NCBI RefSeq assembly: GCF_000023025.1
Contig: NC_012997.1
Location: 4,914,392-4,978,391 of the forward strand
Reading direction: 5' to 3'
Origin: Teredinibacter turnerae T7901
Lineage (GTDB): Bacteria; Pseudomonadota; Gammaproteobacteria; Pseudomonadales; Cellvibrionaceae
DNA length: 64,000 nt
In this document: in pieces, positions 51,193 to 61,498 of the stretch
How the letters are laid out: every line of letters begins with the position of its first letter
Position numbering within the stretch: position 1 is the first letter of the stretch
Notes under the pieces: generated by a model
Databases searched by the model: none
What the model saw: only the letters and a program-made list of their open reading frames with translations
What the model was told of the DNA's origin: nothing
Made by a program: the position numbers and the translations under genes

Positions 51193-52341
51193 ATGCTTGC
51201 AGGTAAAAGGCTTTACCTCTATTCCGATGCTAATGTTGTTGGCGGCCACGAAATTCTAACTGCAGCCATCGCCAATACCCTGGCCACGCGTTTTAGTTGC
51301 GAAGTACATTTCGCGTTTTACGCTGAGGCCATCGCACCTTTACTTAACAGCGCGGTGCAGCCTCTGCGATTGCCTTTTCACTGTAAAGAGCCGAAATTCC
51401 GGCATGCACATCAGTGGGATACAACCTTGCTGCGGCAACAACTGGATCAGATTCAACCGCAGCTCGCAGTTATTTCACAAGGCTATATCGAGTCTGGCCT
51501 GCGCGGACTACTCGCCGCTCGACGTGCCGGCATTTACACCGGCTCGTACATTCCATTTGGCCAAAGCAACCGAGAGCTTGGTAACCGCTTCGCACTGCTA
51601 CGCGACCTTATAGGCGGCGCATTGTACCGGCTCAATGCGTTTTATTTGACTATCAGTCATTCACAAGCCGCGTTTTTACAACAGCGCATCAATCACCAGC
51701 CTCTGCGTATCGTGAACAACCCGGTCAACCTCAAACCGGAAGCCCCAAGTCCACCTCCGGTCCAAACCGATTTTACCACCGCCGATGTGCTTCATCTGGC
51801 AGTCATCGGCCGCGTTAATTTCAAACAAAAAAATCAAGCGCAACTTATAGCGGTAGCGCAACAACTGAGAACCCAACGCCAACAAATAAAGTTTCACATT
51901 GTTGGCGATGGCCCCGATTTGGGTCAGCTAAAACACGCTGTCGACAAAGCCGGTTTAAATAAGGCGTTTAACTTTCATGGCTGGCTCAACAAACGTGAGC
52001 TCGCCGCACTACTGCAGCAGCAGATTCATTGCGTGCTGCTGCCTTCTATCTACGAAGGATTGCCACTCGCCTTCCTGGAAAGCGTCTACCGCGGCAAGCC
52101 CGTAATATGTTCCAACCTGCCTTTCGTAAACGACTACAACCTGCCCGCATATATGCGCTTTAACCCACACCGATCCTCGTCTATCGCTGAGTGTATTCGC
52201 CAGTTTCCCAAGGCTTATCGCCAGCAGGATATGCGGGAAATACAGCATCAGGTATTGCAAATAAACAGTACCGATCAGTTTGACAGCGACATCGGCTCCG
52301 CTTTCGCCGCGCTTTTTGCCGAGGCAGAAAAATTTGCGTAA
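51193..52341 (+). CDS. GT4-family glycosyltransferase
   Basis: 382 residues, GT-B fold. Starts LYLYSDANVVGGHEILTAA (Gly-rich loop after the first strand), later LHLAVIGRVNFKQKNQAQLI, FHIVGDGPDLGQL and the EX7E-type motif in YEGLPLAFLESVYRGKPVI. Probably a cytoplasmic transferase for the same repeat unit. It is the only gene of the central locus on the plus strand, and its last 67 bases overlap the 3' end of the converging sulfotransferase gene. Confidence 0.85.
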   Translation: MLAGKRLYLYSDANVVGGHEILTAAIANTLATRFSCEVHFAFYAEAIAPLLNSAVQPLRLPFHCKEPKFRHAHQWDTTLLRQQLDQIQPQLAVISQGYIESGLRGLLAARRAGIYTGSYIPFGQSNRELGNRFALLRDLIGGALYRLNAFYLTISHSQAAFLQQRINHQPLRIVNNPVNLKPEAPSPPPVQTDFTTADVLHLAVIGRVNFKQKNQAQLIAVAQQLRTQRQQIKFHIVGDGPDLGQLKHAVDKAGLNKAFNFHGWLNKRELAALLQQQIHCVLLPSIYEGLPLAFLESVYRGKPVICSNLPFVNDYNLPAYMRFNPHRSSSIAECIRQFPKAYRQQDMREIQHQVLQINSTDQFDSDIGSAFAALFAEAEKFA

Positions 52342-53258
52342 CCCCACTCGCTAACGAGATCGCGGCCAAGATAGTCACTGAGCGCTTCCACTTCATTGAC
52401 ATAACGTGCGCGAATTTTCTGTGCGAGCGCTGGATCGAGTTTTTCTTTTACGGCCCCGGCAAAAATAATTTTGCGATAACCTGCACGCAAGACTTTAAAA
52501 ATACGTTTGCCAATCCGCTTGCGCAGAATCTGCTTAACACCAAATAACCGCTTGTCTAAAAACTGCTTCAACCGCCTGTTGCGTACTTCCACCTGGGCGT
52601 TCACTTGCTGCAGTTCCATCGCGGCTGGCGGCGTTAAACCCAACCAATCCCACAGCCCGCCCATAACTTGCGCGTTATCCACTTTAAAATCATCGTATAT
52701 CACGATTTTTATCTGGCTCACCGGAAACAACGCAGTAAAGCGCTTAATATGCTCCACATAGCGCAGGCGTTCGCTGTAATACAAAAAGGAGGCATCGAAA
52801 ACATGGCGCGGCAACTTTTCGCCGCGGCGGCGCTGCGGCTCGAGGGCAAGCGCGTCCTCCAGAGACGTCACTTCCTCAAACGGGCAGCTGTTGCGCAATA
52901 GTTGCTTGTGGTAAGTAAATAAAAACTCGGCAGGTTCACGCAACAGAATAATGATTCGCGCATCCGGATTAAACTGATGTATCTCTTCCGCCGCTTTCGC
53001 AGAGTATAAATACGCGGTAGACCCTTCCAGCCAATAGCGATAGTCACCACTTCGATACAGCGCCAGATAATTTTTTAATGTGCGCGCCTGTTTGCTCAAG
53101 TGGAAATATTGCGAGCGAATGTCCGAACAGAAGAAACTCGGTTCTTTCGCCGAGCAGGCATTTATTTCAGGGTGCTGCCGTAAAAATGAAAACACCGCAC
53201 TGGTACCCGATTTCGGCTGGCCGACAATAAACAAATTAGGTTGCGGTTGTGCTGTCAT
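52275..53258 (-). CDS. Sulfotransferase 1 of three
   Basis: 327 residues, Sulfotransfer_1/3 type. The 5'-phosphosulfate-binding loop is GQPKSGTSAVFSFLRQHPE (residues ~13-31) and the 3'-phosphate-binding segment is IILLREPAEFLFTYHKQ. These bind PAPS, from which sulfate is moved to a hydroxyl or amine, here probably a sugar. A basic C-terminal region (NRRLKQFLDKRLFGVKQILRKR) may interact with the anionic polymer. Last in the operon 57679-52275; one base from the upstream gene. Confidence 0.88.
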   Translation of the reverse strand: MTAQPQPNLFIVGQPKSGTSAVFSFLRQHPEINACSAKEPSFFCSDIRSQYFHLSKQARTLKNYLALYRSGDYRYWLEGSTAYLYSAKAAEEIHQFNPDARIIILLREPAEFLFTYHKQLLRNSCPFEEVTSLEDALALEPQRRRGEKLPRHVFDASFLYYSERLRYVEHIKRFTALFPVSQIKIVIYDDFKVDNAQVMGGLWDWLGLTPPAAMELQQVNAQVEVRNRRLKQFLDKRLFGVKQILRKRIGKRIFKVLRAGYRKIIFAGAVKEKLDPALAQKIRARYVNEVEALSDYLGRDLVSEWGYANFSASAKSAAKAEPMSLSN

Positions 53259-53259
53259 A

Positions 53260-54105
53260 TTAAGCCTCGACCCAGTGCTGCAAGTCGCAGCTCAAAAAAT
53301 CCTCGAGACGCAGTGTATCGTCGCGCAATTTAGCTGCTAGCCAGGCGCGATCATCTGCTGTCACCACCTCACGTGCGGATTTGTCCAGTGGCCGATAGAG
53401 ATGATTGATCATCTGGCTGTTTTTGATTCTACCCAGCATGGAGGCAAAGCCAAGATCCCGCGCTTTAATGGCTGCAAGTTTCAACATTTTGGCGAGAGCA
53501 ACATTCTTTGGTTGTCTCGCCTCTCGAACCTTTGCGCCAAAATCTACACAATCTAGCGCATCTAAGCCAAGAAACTCAAACACGGCATACGCATGTTCCC
53601 GAGGGTGCTGTTGTAGATTTTCGAAAAAACTGATGTGTAGGAGATGCGAGGGAATCTGTTCGCTAAAACGCTTAATTGGTTGATAATAAAGACTGCTTTG
53701 GATAATGCCAGGCCGTATTTGAACGGCCTCTTGCAACGGGCAATTGATTAAACCACTGGCCCGCAAATAGAAGTAGTGAGAAATGCTACGCTCCACCGGG
53801 TGGCGCAGTGTGGTCATGACCTTGGCTTCGGGAAAGTCCTGATGAATACGTATCGGCGCCTGTTCGTCAAACAAATAACCGTGAGAAATTTCGCCTTTAA
53901 TACTTGCCGTCGCTGGGGCAGCACGAAAAAATCCGCGATACCAGTCTTCACCGCGTGCGTAATATTTATCGAAATAATAAATATCTTTAGCATCCGGCAC
54001 AAAACACTGGGGATGATTCGACAACACATTATAGAGCCACGTGGAACCGGATTTATCGGGCCCGATATACAGAAAATCGGGCCCAAAGTTGGACGCATGT
54101 TGCAT
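53260..54105 (-). CDS. Sulfotransferase 2 of three
   Basis: 281 residues with the PAPS-binding loop IGPDKSGSTWLYNVLSNHP and the 3'-phosphate region TTLRHPVERSISHYFYLRA. Sequence is well separated from sulfotransferases 1 and 3, which suggests different acceptor positions. Abuts sulfotransferase 3 with no spacer, so co-translated. Confidence 0.88.
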   Translation of the reverse strand: MQHASNFGPDFLYIGPDKSGSTWLYNVLSNHPQCFVPDAKDIYYFDKYYARGEDWYRGFFRAAPATASIKGEISHGYLFDEQAPIRIHQDFPEAKVMTTLRHPVERSISHYFYLRASGLINCPLQEAVQIRPGIIQSSLYYQPIKRFSEQIPSHLLHISFFENLQQHPREHAYAVFEFLGLDALDCVDFGAKVREARQPKNVALAKMLKLAAIKARDLGFASMLGRIKNSQMINHLYRPLDKSAREVVTADDRAWLAAKLRDDTLRLEDFLSCDLQHWVEA

Positions 54106-55026
54106 TTAGGCCGCGACTCCACGCCAGTGGCTTAAATCGCGTGCAAGTAGCGCTTCCAGCTTATCGATTTCCTGCATGTAACCCTGTTCAAGCGTGCGCC
54201 GGGTAGTTTCCTCAAGCGCAGGCTTGGTTAAATTTTTATGCTTGAATTTAACATACGCATCCAGCAAAAACCGCGGTGTCACAGGACGCAGCGCGGCTTT
54301 GAGGGGGGACGGCTTGGTAAGAACACTATTGAGCCACGCATTTTTGGGCTTACCTCCCTGGTTGTAGGCAACCCCAGTTTCCGCCTTAAATGCCGGATCC
54401 ACCCCGAGAAACTCAAACACGTCCCGGACCACGCTATCGACATTATGTTGCAGATCTTCCTGCAAAATAATTTTTATATTATCGCGCGAAAAGTGTGCAA
54501 AATAGCGCTCCAGCTGTGCAGAGTAAAACCCCATGCTGCGGTAGTGCCACAGGTGCTCCCAATTATTGGCGATGCGTTCCGGCTCTTGCGCCAGGGCCGC
54601 TTGAAAATCGCCGAGCGGCTCACGCCCTTCCCGCAAGGTATACAGATAACTCGAATACGCACGCTCAACAGGGTTGCGCAACACTGCAATTAATTTTGCG
54701 TGCGGAACTTTAGCCGCAATATTTTGCGCAGCACAGGGCGAATACAAATAATTAGCCGATGCCTCACCCACGGCCGTATTATCGCCAGCTTTGTCGAACA
54801 GCTGACAATAGTCAGCCCAGCTGGTAACCGCTTTACGGTTAATTTCACGCTCATCACCTGGGCCTGCAAATGTCACCGCCTGCTCGGGAAACGCAAAATA
54901 CATGGGTTCTTTGGGGTTGCTCAAAAACACCTGGGGATGCTGACGCAGATACTCGTACAAACTCGAGGTGCCACTGCGAGCAGCGCCAATGATAAAAAAA
55001 TTGGGAAGCGTAACGGACTGACTCAT
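54106..55026 (-). CDS. Sulfotransferase 3 of three
   Basis: 306 residues, opening with FFIIGAARSGTSSLYEYLRQH (PAPS 5'-phosphosulfate loop) and AVLRNPVERAYSSYLYTLRE (3'-phosphate region). The spacing and the FQAALAQEPERI segment resemble heparan-type bacterial sulfotransferase-domain proteins. Overlaps the acyltransferase-like gene by four bases (ATGA). Confidence 0.88.
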   Translation of the reverse strand: MSQSVTLPNFFIIGAARSGTSSLYEYLRQHPQVFLSNPKEPMYFAFPEQAVTFAGPGDEREINRKAVTSWADYCQLFDKAGDNTAVGEASANYLYSPCAAQNIAAKVPHAKLIAVLRNPVERAYSSYLYTLREGREPLGDFQAALAQEPERIANNWEHLWHYRSMGFYSAQLERYFAHFSRDNIKIILQEDLQHNVDSVVRDVFEFLGVDPAFKAETGVAYNQGGKPKNAWLNSVLTKPSPLKAALRPVTPRFLLDAYVKFKHKNLTKPALEETTRRTLEQGYMQEIDKLEALLARDLSHWRGVAA

Positions 55027-55982
55027 GATTGGACGTGCTGCGATGTTTCCAGAAGTTGTTCACGTGCGGCGGGCAAGCGTAAAAACAGTTCAATATCATT
55101 TTTAAACACATTCGCCGGTTCCGCTTGCCAGGCATCTGCGAGCCAGGCGGCGTAAGTTTGACAGAGCTGAGTGACTTTTTCTGCGTCACTCCCGTTCATG
55201 GCTTGCGGGTCCATGGGCGGGAATAGCTCGACCTCGACATGCCCATGAGGGTTGATTCGGCTCTGTACCGGAATAACTACAGCGCCAGCACCCACAGCCA
55301 ATTCAGCAAAGCTACTACGTATTGCGCGCTGTTTGCCGAGGAAATTCACCATCACTGAAGAGTTGCCACGATACCCATCTGCGACAATTTGTACCATGCG
55401 GTTTTTGCGCAGCGCCTTTTGACATTTAAACAGCGCTTTTAGCAGAAATTGCTGCTCTTCACGCTGCCCCATGACTAAACACTCAAGGCGCTCGGACCAG
55501 CCGACTTTAGGCAGGAAACCGTAACTGTTGACCCGGTCCAGTGTTAACAGACTATAGCCCTTCCGTGCCAAAAGCACGCCGGCGAGTTTGCCTCCACCGT
55601 AATGACTGTTGCACAAGACAATACCTCGGCTGCCGAAGTACGCATCGAGGAGGTGTAGATTTTTAAAAGTAACATAGCGATCAAAAACTGCCTGAGGAGC
55701 GACACTCAGCGCATGTAACCGCCAGTTCGATAAAAAATTAACCTGAACAAAAACTTGTCGCATGCTCACTGACAAAGAACCTGTGTCCAAGTAGCGAGCC
55801 AAACGTCTGAGTGGGCCACAAAGACGAAAGAGCAATTTGCTGCTCCCGGGTAGTGTCCAGAACATACTAAGCCCGCGAGCACCTATGCGATAGGGGACGG
55901 CTCGCAAAATGCGTCGCACCAACTGATGCCGCTCCATTTGATCGACTCGTGCCCGGCCTTGAATTTGTGAAGTATCTACCAT
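55023..55982 (-). CDS. LPLAT/HtrB-like acyltransferase homolog, paralog 1
   Basis: About 319 residues. It resembles lipid A late acyltransferases in size and in blocks such as RMVQIVADGYRGNSSVMVNFL and SFAELAVGAGAVVIPVQSRI. The usual catalytic H-X4-(D/E) reads HYGGGK, i.e. a basic residue replaces the acidic one. The protein at 61766-62638 shares this change and these blocks. It may acylate the polysaccharide or its lipid carrier, using a different mechanism or donor, or be non-catalytic. Start at 55982, 24 bases after the phosphoglycosyltransferase stop. Confidence 0.7.
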   Translation of the reverse strand: MVDTSQIQGRARVDQMERHQLVRRILRAVPYRIGARGLSMFWTLPGSSKLLFRLCGPLRRLARYLDTGSLSVSMRQVFVQVNFLSNWRLHALSVAPQAVFDRYVTFKNLHLLDAYFGSRGIVLCNSHYGGGKLAGVLLARKGYSLLTLDRVNSYGFLPKVGWSERLECLVMGQREEQQFLLKALFKCQKALRKNRMVQIVADGYRGNSSVMVNFLGKQRAIRSSFAELAVGAGAVVIPVQSRINPHGHVEVELFPPMDPQAMNGSDAEKVTQLCQTYAAWLADAWQAEPANVFKNDIELFLRLPAAREQLLETSQHVQS

Positions 55983-56005
55983 CAAAACGCCCTTTACCAA
56001 CGCTG

Positions 56006-57679
56006 CTAATAAGCGCCGGATCTTTTTACAACCACGCCGAGCGTTTTCACTAGGATCACCACGTCGTACCACAAGCTCCAGTTTTTGGAATACCAGGTGT
56101 CCAGGTTGACCCGTTCATCATAAGTGACATCGTTGCGTCCGCTAACCTGCCAAAGACCAGTAATACCTGGCCGGACTCGGGAATAGAATCCTTGCTTATC
56201 GTGATAACGTAAAAGCTCTTCACGAACGACAGGCCGAGGCCCTACCAAGCTCATATCGCCTTTAACCACGTTCCACAACTGTGGCAGTTCATCCAGACTG
56301 GTTTTGCGCAGGAAATTCCCTACGCGCGTCACGCGCGGGTCCTGCTTAAGCTTGTAATCGCGATTCCACTCAGCGCGAGCTTCCGGATTATCCCGTAAAT
56401 GATCCCGCAACAATTGGTCACTATTGTTAAACATACTGCGAAATTTGTAGCAGCCAAACAAACGCCCATCGCGCCCCACACGCTGGTGGCCGTAGAAAAC
56501 ATGCTTGCCACTGGCGCGCACCGCCAGCGCTATTACCGCCAACACAGGCGCGAGTGCGATGATCAACGAAAGTGACAGCACCAAATCGAAACTGCGTTTA
56601 ATCAGGCGGGGAATAAAGCGTGCTAGGTTGTTCTGCACCGTGAGCATTAACACATCGTGGCGAAAAACATGAGTCATCGCCAGCCCAATCATCGGCACAC
56701 CATCCATACGCGGCGCGATGGTAATACTGGAGTAAGACACGTTCGCTTCGTATAGCAGTCGAATGATGTCCCAAAAGTCGGCGGAATCCGTCGCTACCAC
56801 AATGTGTGGATTACCCAGTGCTTCGAACAATCCAGACGTTAACCCGTTTATATTTCGCACCGGAATAGAGTGGCCGTTCACGTTAATATGTGTGAGTGGC
56901 TGTTTTTCCGGCGCAGAGCGGTCTTCGGAAAAATTGATAAATTCAACGATATGCGAACCTAGCAGCCAATCGCTTTGAATAGCATCCGCCGTGCGGCGGG
57001 CATTCTCACCCGCCCCTAAGATAACCGTAGGCTGAGCCCAGATACCACAGTTATACATAATCCGTTTAATGCCGATACGAAAAATAGGTACCAAAACCAG
57101 CGCGAGGCACCATGTAATGAGTAGACCCAACAGCAGTGCACGGTTGCCCACCAGACCCGCCAATACCGACTGCACAGAAATCGCGACAAACACAGCTTTG
57201 GATACCGCGCGCAGGGTGTCGGCGATCGATTGCTTTTTGGCATAGTTACCCTGCAGCCAGTTGTACATTAAGTAGACTGTGCTGACGAAACCAAACTCCC
57301 AAAGCGACGGCAGCAAGCTGCGTACAAACTGCGACCCCTGGCCGGTCCAGATAACATAAATAGCGGTAACAAAAAGCAGCGAAAGTGCGAGCGCAAATGC
57401 ATCGCCCAACAACAAAAACAACTGATGAATCAGATGAGCGCGGCGTAAGCGCAACTGCAAACGACGCGCGGTTCCCGCCTGATTGCGCGTGGGAAATGCG
57501 AGAATGTTCTTGCGTTGCATAAACGCCTGGCGCCGATCAACACCATCAAATGCCCGCCTGACACTGCGCTGGTCCAACCAATAGTCCATCACTGGTAAAT
57601 CACCAAAATCCTGGGCCTCTGGGCGCGCAGGATTTTCTCTCCGACGCGGCAGCGCTGACAAATCTATTCCTCGGTCCAT
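56006..57679 (-). CDS. Polyprenyl-phosphate phosphoglycosyltransferase (WbaP/WcaJ type)
   Basis: 557 residues: four N-terminal membrane segments (~80-195), a CoA-binding-like cytoplasmic domain ([16 protein letters not shown]), another membrane helix ([20 protein letters not shown]) and the C-terminal Bac_transf domain with [30 protein letters not shown] and [12 protein letters not shown]. It starts repeat-unit synthesis by moving a sugar-1-phosphate to undecaprenyl phosphate. WbaP-like (galactose) by motif, but WcaJ (glucose) is possible. First gene of the sulfotransferase operon. Confidence 0.92.
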   Translation of the reverse strand: MDRGIDLSALPRRRENPARPEAQDFGDLPVMDYWLDQRSVRRAFDGVDRRQAFMQRKNILAFPTRNQAGTARRLQLRLRRAHLIHQLFLLLGDAFALALSLLFVTAIYVIWTGQGSQFVRSLLPSLWEFGFVSTVYLMYNWLQGNYAKKQSIADTLRAVSKAVFVAISVQSVLAGLVGNRALLLGLLITWCLALVLVPIFRIGIKRIMYNCGIWAQPTVILGAGENARRTADAIQSDWLLGSHIVEFINFSEDRSAPEKQPLTHINVNGHSIPVRNINGLTSGLFEALGNPHIVVATDSADFWDIIRLLYEANVSYSSITIAPRMDGVPMIGLAMTHVFRHDVLMLTVQNNLARFIPRLIKRSFDLVLSLSLIIALAPVLAVIALAVRASGKHVFYGHQRVGRDGRLFGCYKFRSMFNNSDQLLRDHLRDNPEARAEWNRDYKLKQDPRVTRVGNFLRKTSLDELPQLWNVVKGDMSLVGPRPVVREELLRYHDKQGFYSRVRPGITGLWQVSGRNDVTYDERVNLDTWYSKNWSLWYDVVILVKTLGVVVKRSGAY

Positions 57680-58121
57680 TCCTGTTCCACTGTAATTTCC
57701 AATAAGAGCTCACGTCGAGCTGACGCTCTTGACCTGCTGCAAGGTGTCGTATCTGTCGCACCCTTAGCACTCGTTCTATCAGAAGCTGAGCAATTATTAT
57801 TCCCAATCGGTTGAATGGACTTTTTGTACATGAACTAAACATCAGGGCCGTTATTTCAGGTACTTATTTCATGCGACGCCCGCCTGTCGCTTAAAAATCG
57901 CTCATAGTCAAAACAGGTTATCCGTTTTTGCTGTCAGCTTATTTTACATAGCCGCGCATCGTTGCAGTGCAGGCGTTCGCGAGAATAAACAAACAGTGCA
58001 AGGCGCTAATTCGACTCAAAACTGTTAAGCGTTGCAAACAAAAAAAACCAAGTTTTACAAAGTTTTAGCGCAACAGCGCCTACACTTGATCTGTCTGTTT
58101 TTTAAAAGTGCTTTGGTTGTT
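57680..58121. other. Divergent intergenic region
   Basis: 442 bases between the phosphoglycosyltransferase start and the stalked hydrolase start, with no gene supported. Two divergent promoters must lie here; AT-rich tracts occur near 57780-57850 and 57940-57950 but no clear promoter pair or operator could be picked by eye. Confidence 0.5.
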
Positions 58122-59882
58122 ATGGATTTGAAAGTGATTGGTTTGATGCGCCCGATGGTTGCACAGATGTTGGTTATTGCCTGTTGTGGAATCGCAGGGT
58201 GTGGTGGCGGTAGCAACGGCTTAACGGACCCAGGCACTGGCGGTCCGGCATTGCCCACTGCCGAGCCCAGTATTTCACCAACACCTACGACCACGCCTTC
58301 GATCACACCAACACCAGAGACTTCGCCGTCGCCAACGCCAACTCCCGGCGCAAGTATCACTCCCACCCCAACTCCCACAACCGTGGCGAGCCCAGTACCT
58401 TCGCCCAGTCCGACACCTTCGCCCAGTCCGACACCTTCACCCAGCCCAACGCCTTCACCCAGCCCAACGCCTTCACCCAGCCCAACGCCTTCGCCAAGCC
58501 CTAGTCCGTCTCCTAGTCCGTCTCCTGCCCCAAGCCCCGAACCCTGCGAGCCGGACTCACAGGCGTTTACCCAGTACTGCTGGACTGACTTCGTCGGCAT
58601 CGTGGACGATAGTGATCCTCCAGGCTGGGCGGGCTGGCAACGAAGCTGGCTTACCAGCATGACCGGTTATTCGTTAATTGCAGAACCCGAGCGCGCCGAC
58701 GCGCTAGAGCAAAAGCTCAGTGAGCGCTTACCACAAGGCGAGCTGTTAATCCCGATTACCGGCTATTCGCGCAATACTGAGCGGATGGCAGAGTTTTTAA
58801 ACCTCATCTACAGCGGTAATCAGCAGGCATGGTATGACGCTATTGCGCTGCAAGTGGCCACCGTCGCCTCACACCCTGGCAGCGCCGACACAGTGGCTTA
58901 TCAACTGGGCAATGAAATTACGGTCGAAACCGTCAGTCAGGCGGTACGCGCCTGGGCAGCCGACAACAACATCGCTGTACCGGGAAGTGCGCGAGCTTAT
59001 GATTCAGAAACGATTCCCTACTATGTCGAATTTTACCTGGCACCTGCGGTACAGGCAGCGCGGGCAGCTGCGCTAACCAGCTATGGGAACGCCGATGCGG
59101 CACGCATTGTATTAGGTTCACTCGGTGACGGTGGTACTGCAGAGGCGCGCTTATGGCTGGATGAATTATTAAATTACCAAATTGTTGGGACCTATGCCGG
59201 CGCTCTGAGCGGCCAGAAAGTATATGAGATTGTCGACACGGTATCGGTACACTATATCGGCAACACCAGTAATATTGAGCCGATCTGGAATGACTGGGTG
59301 GGGCAAGGTCGCATCGACAGTTTGTGGACCACAGAGGAAATTGGCTCCCGCTCCGCCACCACCGGCGAAGGTGCAGGGCGCGCTATACGTACCCTCGCGG
59401 ACCAGCTGCACTGGCTTTACAGCAAAGATCTAACACCAGCAGACGGGCGAGTGGCATTTTACGATTGGGATGTTAACGGGCCGAACGACGCCACCAGCGC
59501 CGCCACATCAGTTGCCGCACTCTACAATTTTTTCGGCGATACGCCATTTAGCACAGAAGAAACTGAGGTAGCGCTAGGTGATGAGCAACTGATATTCACA
59601 CGTGTGCGGCTCACCTCAACGCTCGACCCCGATAAACGTGCCCGCGCGTATTGGACCGAGGAAGTGAATGCTCCTCACAGTATTTCGCAGATAGCGCTTT
59701 CCTTTGCCGGCTGGAACGGTTCAGTCGATATTGAGCTGACCCACTTTTCTCCCTCCGGGCCCCGCAGTGAACAGCACCAGCTCAGTATCAGCAACGGCAG
59801 TGCGCAACTCGTTCTGAATCAGCCGGTTGTTATTAATGGGCGCGGCCACGCAATTTTAATCACCGCTCACAAAACGCAATAA
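58122..59882 (+). CDS. Stalked lipoprotein, putative glycoside hydrolase (clan A-like), paralog 2
   Basis: 586 residues. Signal with lipobox ([14 protein letters not shown]; Cys27), a Thr/Pro/Ser-rich stalk of ~95 residues (residues ~45-140, PSPTPSPSP-type units) and a catalytic-like domain from ~145. The domain matches paralog 1: QLGNEIT gives a candidate acid/base (E265) and WTTEEIG a candidate nucleophile (E405/E406), with [30 protein letters not shown] and [13 protein letters not shown] in common. A C-terminal ~100-residue beta module follows. Surface display of an EPS-acting enzyme is the likely job. A frame start at 58032 is upstream of any sensible signal and was rejected. Confidence 0.75.
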   Translation: MDLKVIGLMRPMVAQMLVIACCGIAGCGGGSNGLTDPGTGGPALPTAEPSISPTPTTTPSITPTPETSPSPTPTPGASITPTPTPTTVASPVPSPSPTPSPSPTPSPSPTPSPSPTPSPSPTPSPSPSPSPSPSPAPSPEPCEPDSQAFTQYCWTDFVGIVDDSDPPGWAGWQRSWLTSMTGYSLIAEPERADALEQKLSERLPQGELLIPITGYSRNTERMAEFLNLIYSGNQQAWYDAIALQVATVASHPGSADTVAYQLGNEITVETVSQAVRAWAADNNIAVPGSARAYDSETIPYYVEFYLAPAVQAARAAALTSYGNADAARIVLGSLGDGGTAEARLWLDELLNYQIVGTYAGALSGQKVYEIVDTVSVHYIGNTSNIEPIWNDWVGQGRIDSLWTTEEIGSRSATTGEGAGRAIRTLADQLHWLYSKDLTPADGRVAFYDWDVNGPNDATSAATSVAALYNFFGDTPFSTEETEVALGDEQLIFTRVRLTSTLDPDKRARAYWTEEVNAPHSISQIALSFAGWNGSVDIELTHFSPSGPRSEQHQLSISNGSAQLVLNQPVVINGRGHAILITAHKTQ

Positions 59883-59986
59883 TCTCTGGTATAGCGATTG
59901 CACCTGCAGTACAAAATTTTTTAGACTCCGCAGTCTTCATGTGCCGGTGTTAACTCCGGCGCTATCATTTTGTTACAGGACGTAAA

Positions 59987-61444
59987 ATGCTCTACTCCAT
60001 GTTTGCGGCGACCGCAGAAAATTACGGCCAACAAACGGCCGTTATATCGCCCACCGAAACACTTAGCTTCCAGCAAATTCAGCAGCGTGTTTTGACCCTC
60101 GCTGCAGCACTTTATTCAAACGATCTGCACACCGGTGACCGAGTGGTTTTATTACTACCTAACGGTCCGGATTTTATTGCAGCGACCTTCGCCATCGCAT
60201 ACTGTGGTGGGGTTGTAGTGCCATTAAACACCGCCTACAAAAGTGAAGAGTTGTGCAATTATTTAGCCGACGCCCAACCGCGCATTGTGATCTGTGACGA
60301 CGCTTCTGGCGAAAGCGCGCGCGCAGTTATCGACCAATTGACGCTTTCGTGCACCGTTTTAAACACAAGTCAACCTTCAGAAATCTGTTCTGCCCCAGCG
60401 GCTGAGGTTGAACCATCTGCCTCGGCGCTCTATCAATATTCCACCGGCTCTACGGGCAAACCCAAACGGGTAATGCGTAGCTTTTCCGATTTGGTGAACG
60501 AGGCCACTAATTTCAAAATAAGCGCACAGACCACCGCGGAAGACCGCATCCTGGCGGTTGCACCATTTTTCCATGCCCATGGATTTGGCAACTGTGTTTT
60601 GGCCAGCGCTGCCAGCGGCGCAACCCTGGTCACCCTGCCAAACTTTAAAAGCCGTAAAAAAGTCATGACCACATTGCGCGAGCAGCGGATAACCATTTTC
60701 CCTGGTGTACCGTTTATGTTTAGCATTCTGGCCGACGCACCCTCGCTCGATAAAGAACCACTGTCGGATTTACGCCTGGCGTTTTCCGCCGGAGCGGCGC
60801 TCGATGAAAATACTTTTCAGAAATTTCTGGCGAAATACGATGTACCGATCCGCCAACTGTACGGTTCCACAGAAACTGGGGCAATGAGTTTAAACACCGG
60901 CTCTACCACAGGGGATAAATGGCGCTCGGTTGGTAAAGCCCTTGCGAACGTGCACATAACTATTCGCGACGAGAGCGGCGCTTTACTTCCTGCCAATGTC
61001 GCGGGTGAGATCGTTATCCACTCGAACGCCATGACTCGCGGCTATGCGAATCTTGCCGAAGCAACGCGCGAATCCTTTCGCGACAATCTGTTCTACACAG
61101 GAGATCTCGGTTTTCTTGACGCCGATGGCTACCTCACGATTACCGGGCGTAAAAAGTTTTTTATCAACGCCGCAGGCAACAAAGTAGACCCCGGTGAAAT
61201 AGAGCAATTAATTGCCGCCCACCCGAACGTGGATGAAGTTGTGGTGGTCGGCGTTAAAAGCGAGTATGGACTCGAAGTCATTAAAGCCGCTGTGGTAGCA
61301 AAAGGCCCGATCACAGAACAAGACATTCGCGACTGCTGTATTGGTAAAGTCGCTGACTTTAAAGTGCCGCGCATTATAGAATTTCGCGAAGAAATACCCA
61401 AAAGCCCGCTGGGCAAAGTCCTGCGTAAATATCTGGTCGAATAA
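59987..61444 (+). CDS. AMP-forming acyl ligase (acyl-CoA/acyl-ACP synthetase family)
   Basis: 485 residues of the ANL superfamily: P-loop-like STGSTGKPK at 152-160, YGSTETG near residue 291, GDLGFLDADGYLTITGRKK with the hinge Asp/Arg, and the C-terminal catalytic Lys in SPLGKVLRK (K477). It activates a carboxylic acid as acyl-AMP and passes it to CoA or ACP. The ACP gene directly downstream suggests that ACP is the acceptor. Start has AGGA at a good distance. 104 bases downstream of the hydrolase. Confidence 0.9.
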   Translation: MLYSMFAATAENYGQQTAVISPTETLSFQQIQQRVLTLAAALYSNDLHTGDRVVLLLPNGPDFIAATFAIAYCGGVVVPLNTAYKSEELCNYLADAQPRIVICDDASGESARAVIDQLTLSCTVLNTSQPSEICSAPAAEVEPSASALYQYSTGSTGKPKRVMRSFSDLVNEATNFKISAQTTAEDRILAVAPFFHAHGFGNCVLASAASGATLVTLPNFKSRKKVMTTLREQRITIFPGVPFMFSILADAPSLDKEPLSDLRLAFSAGAALDENTFQKFLAKYDVPIRQLYGSTETGAMSLNTGSTTGDKWRSVGKALANVHITIRDESGALLPANVAGEIVIHSNAMTRGYANLAEATRESFRDNLFYTGDLGFLDADGYLTITGRKKFFINAAGNKVDPGEIEQLIAAHPNVDEVVVVGVKSEYGLEVIKAAVVAKGPITEQDIRDCCIGKVADFKVPRIIEFREEIPKSPLGKVLRKYLVE

Positions 61445-61498
61445 ATACTTAACGATAAAACACAGATTTAGCAATCAATTAACAATTGGATAAAAGCG

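Noticed and set aside
58055-58660. 201-codon minus-strand frame rich in Gly-Leu-Gly-Glu repeats
   Set aside because: It is the antisense of the Pro/Ser/Thr stalk of the lipoprotein gene.
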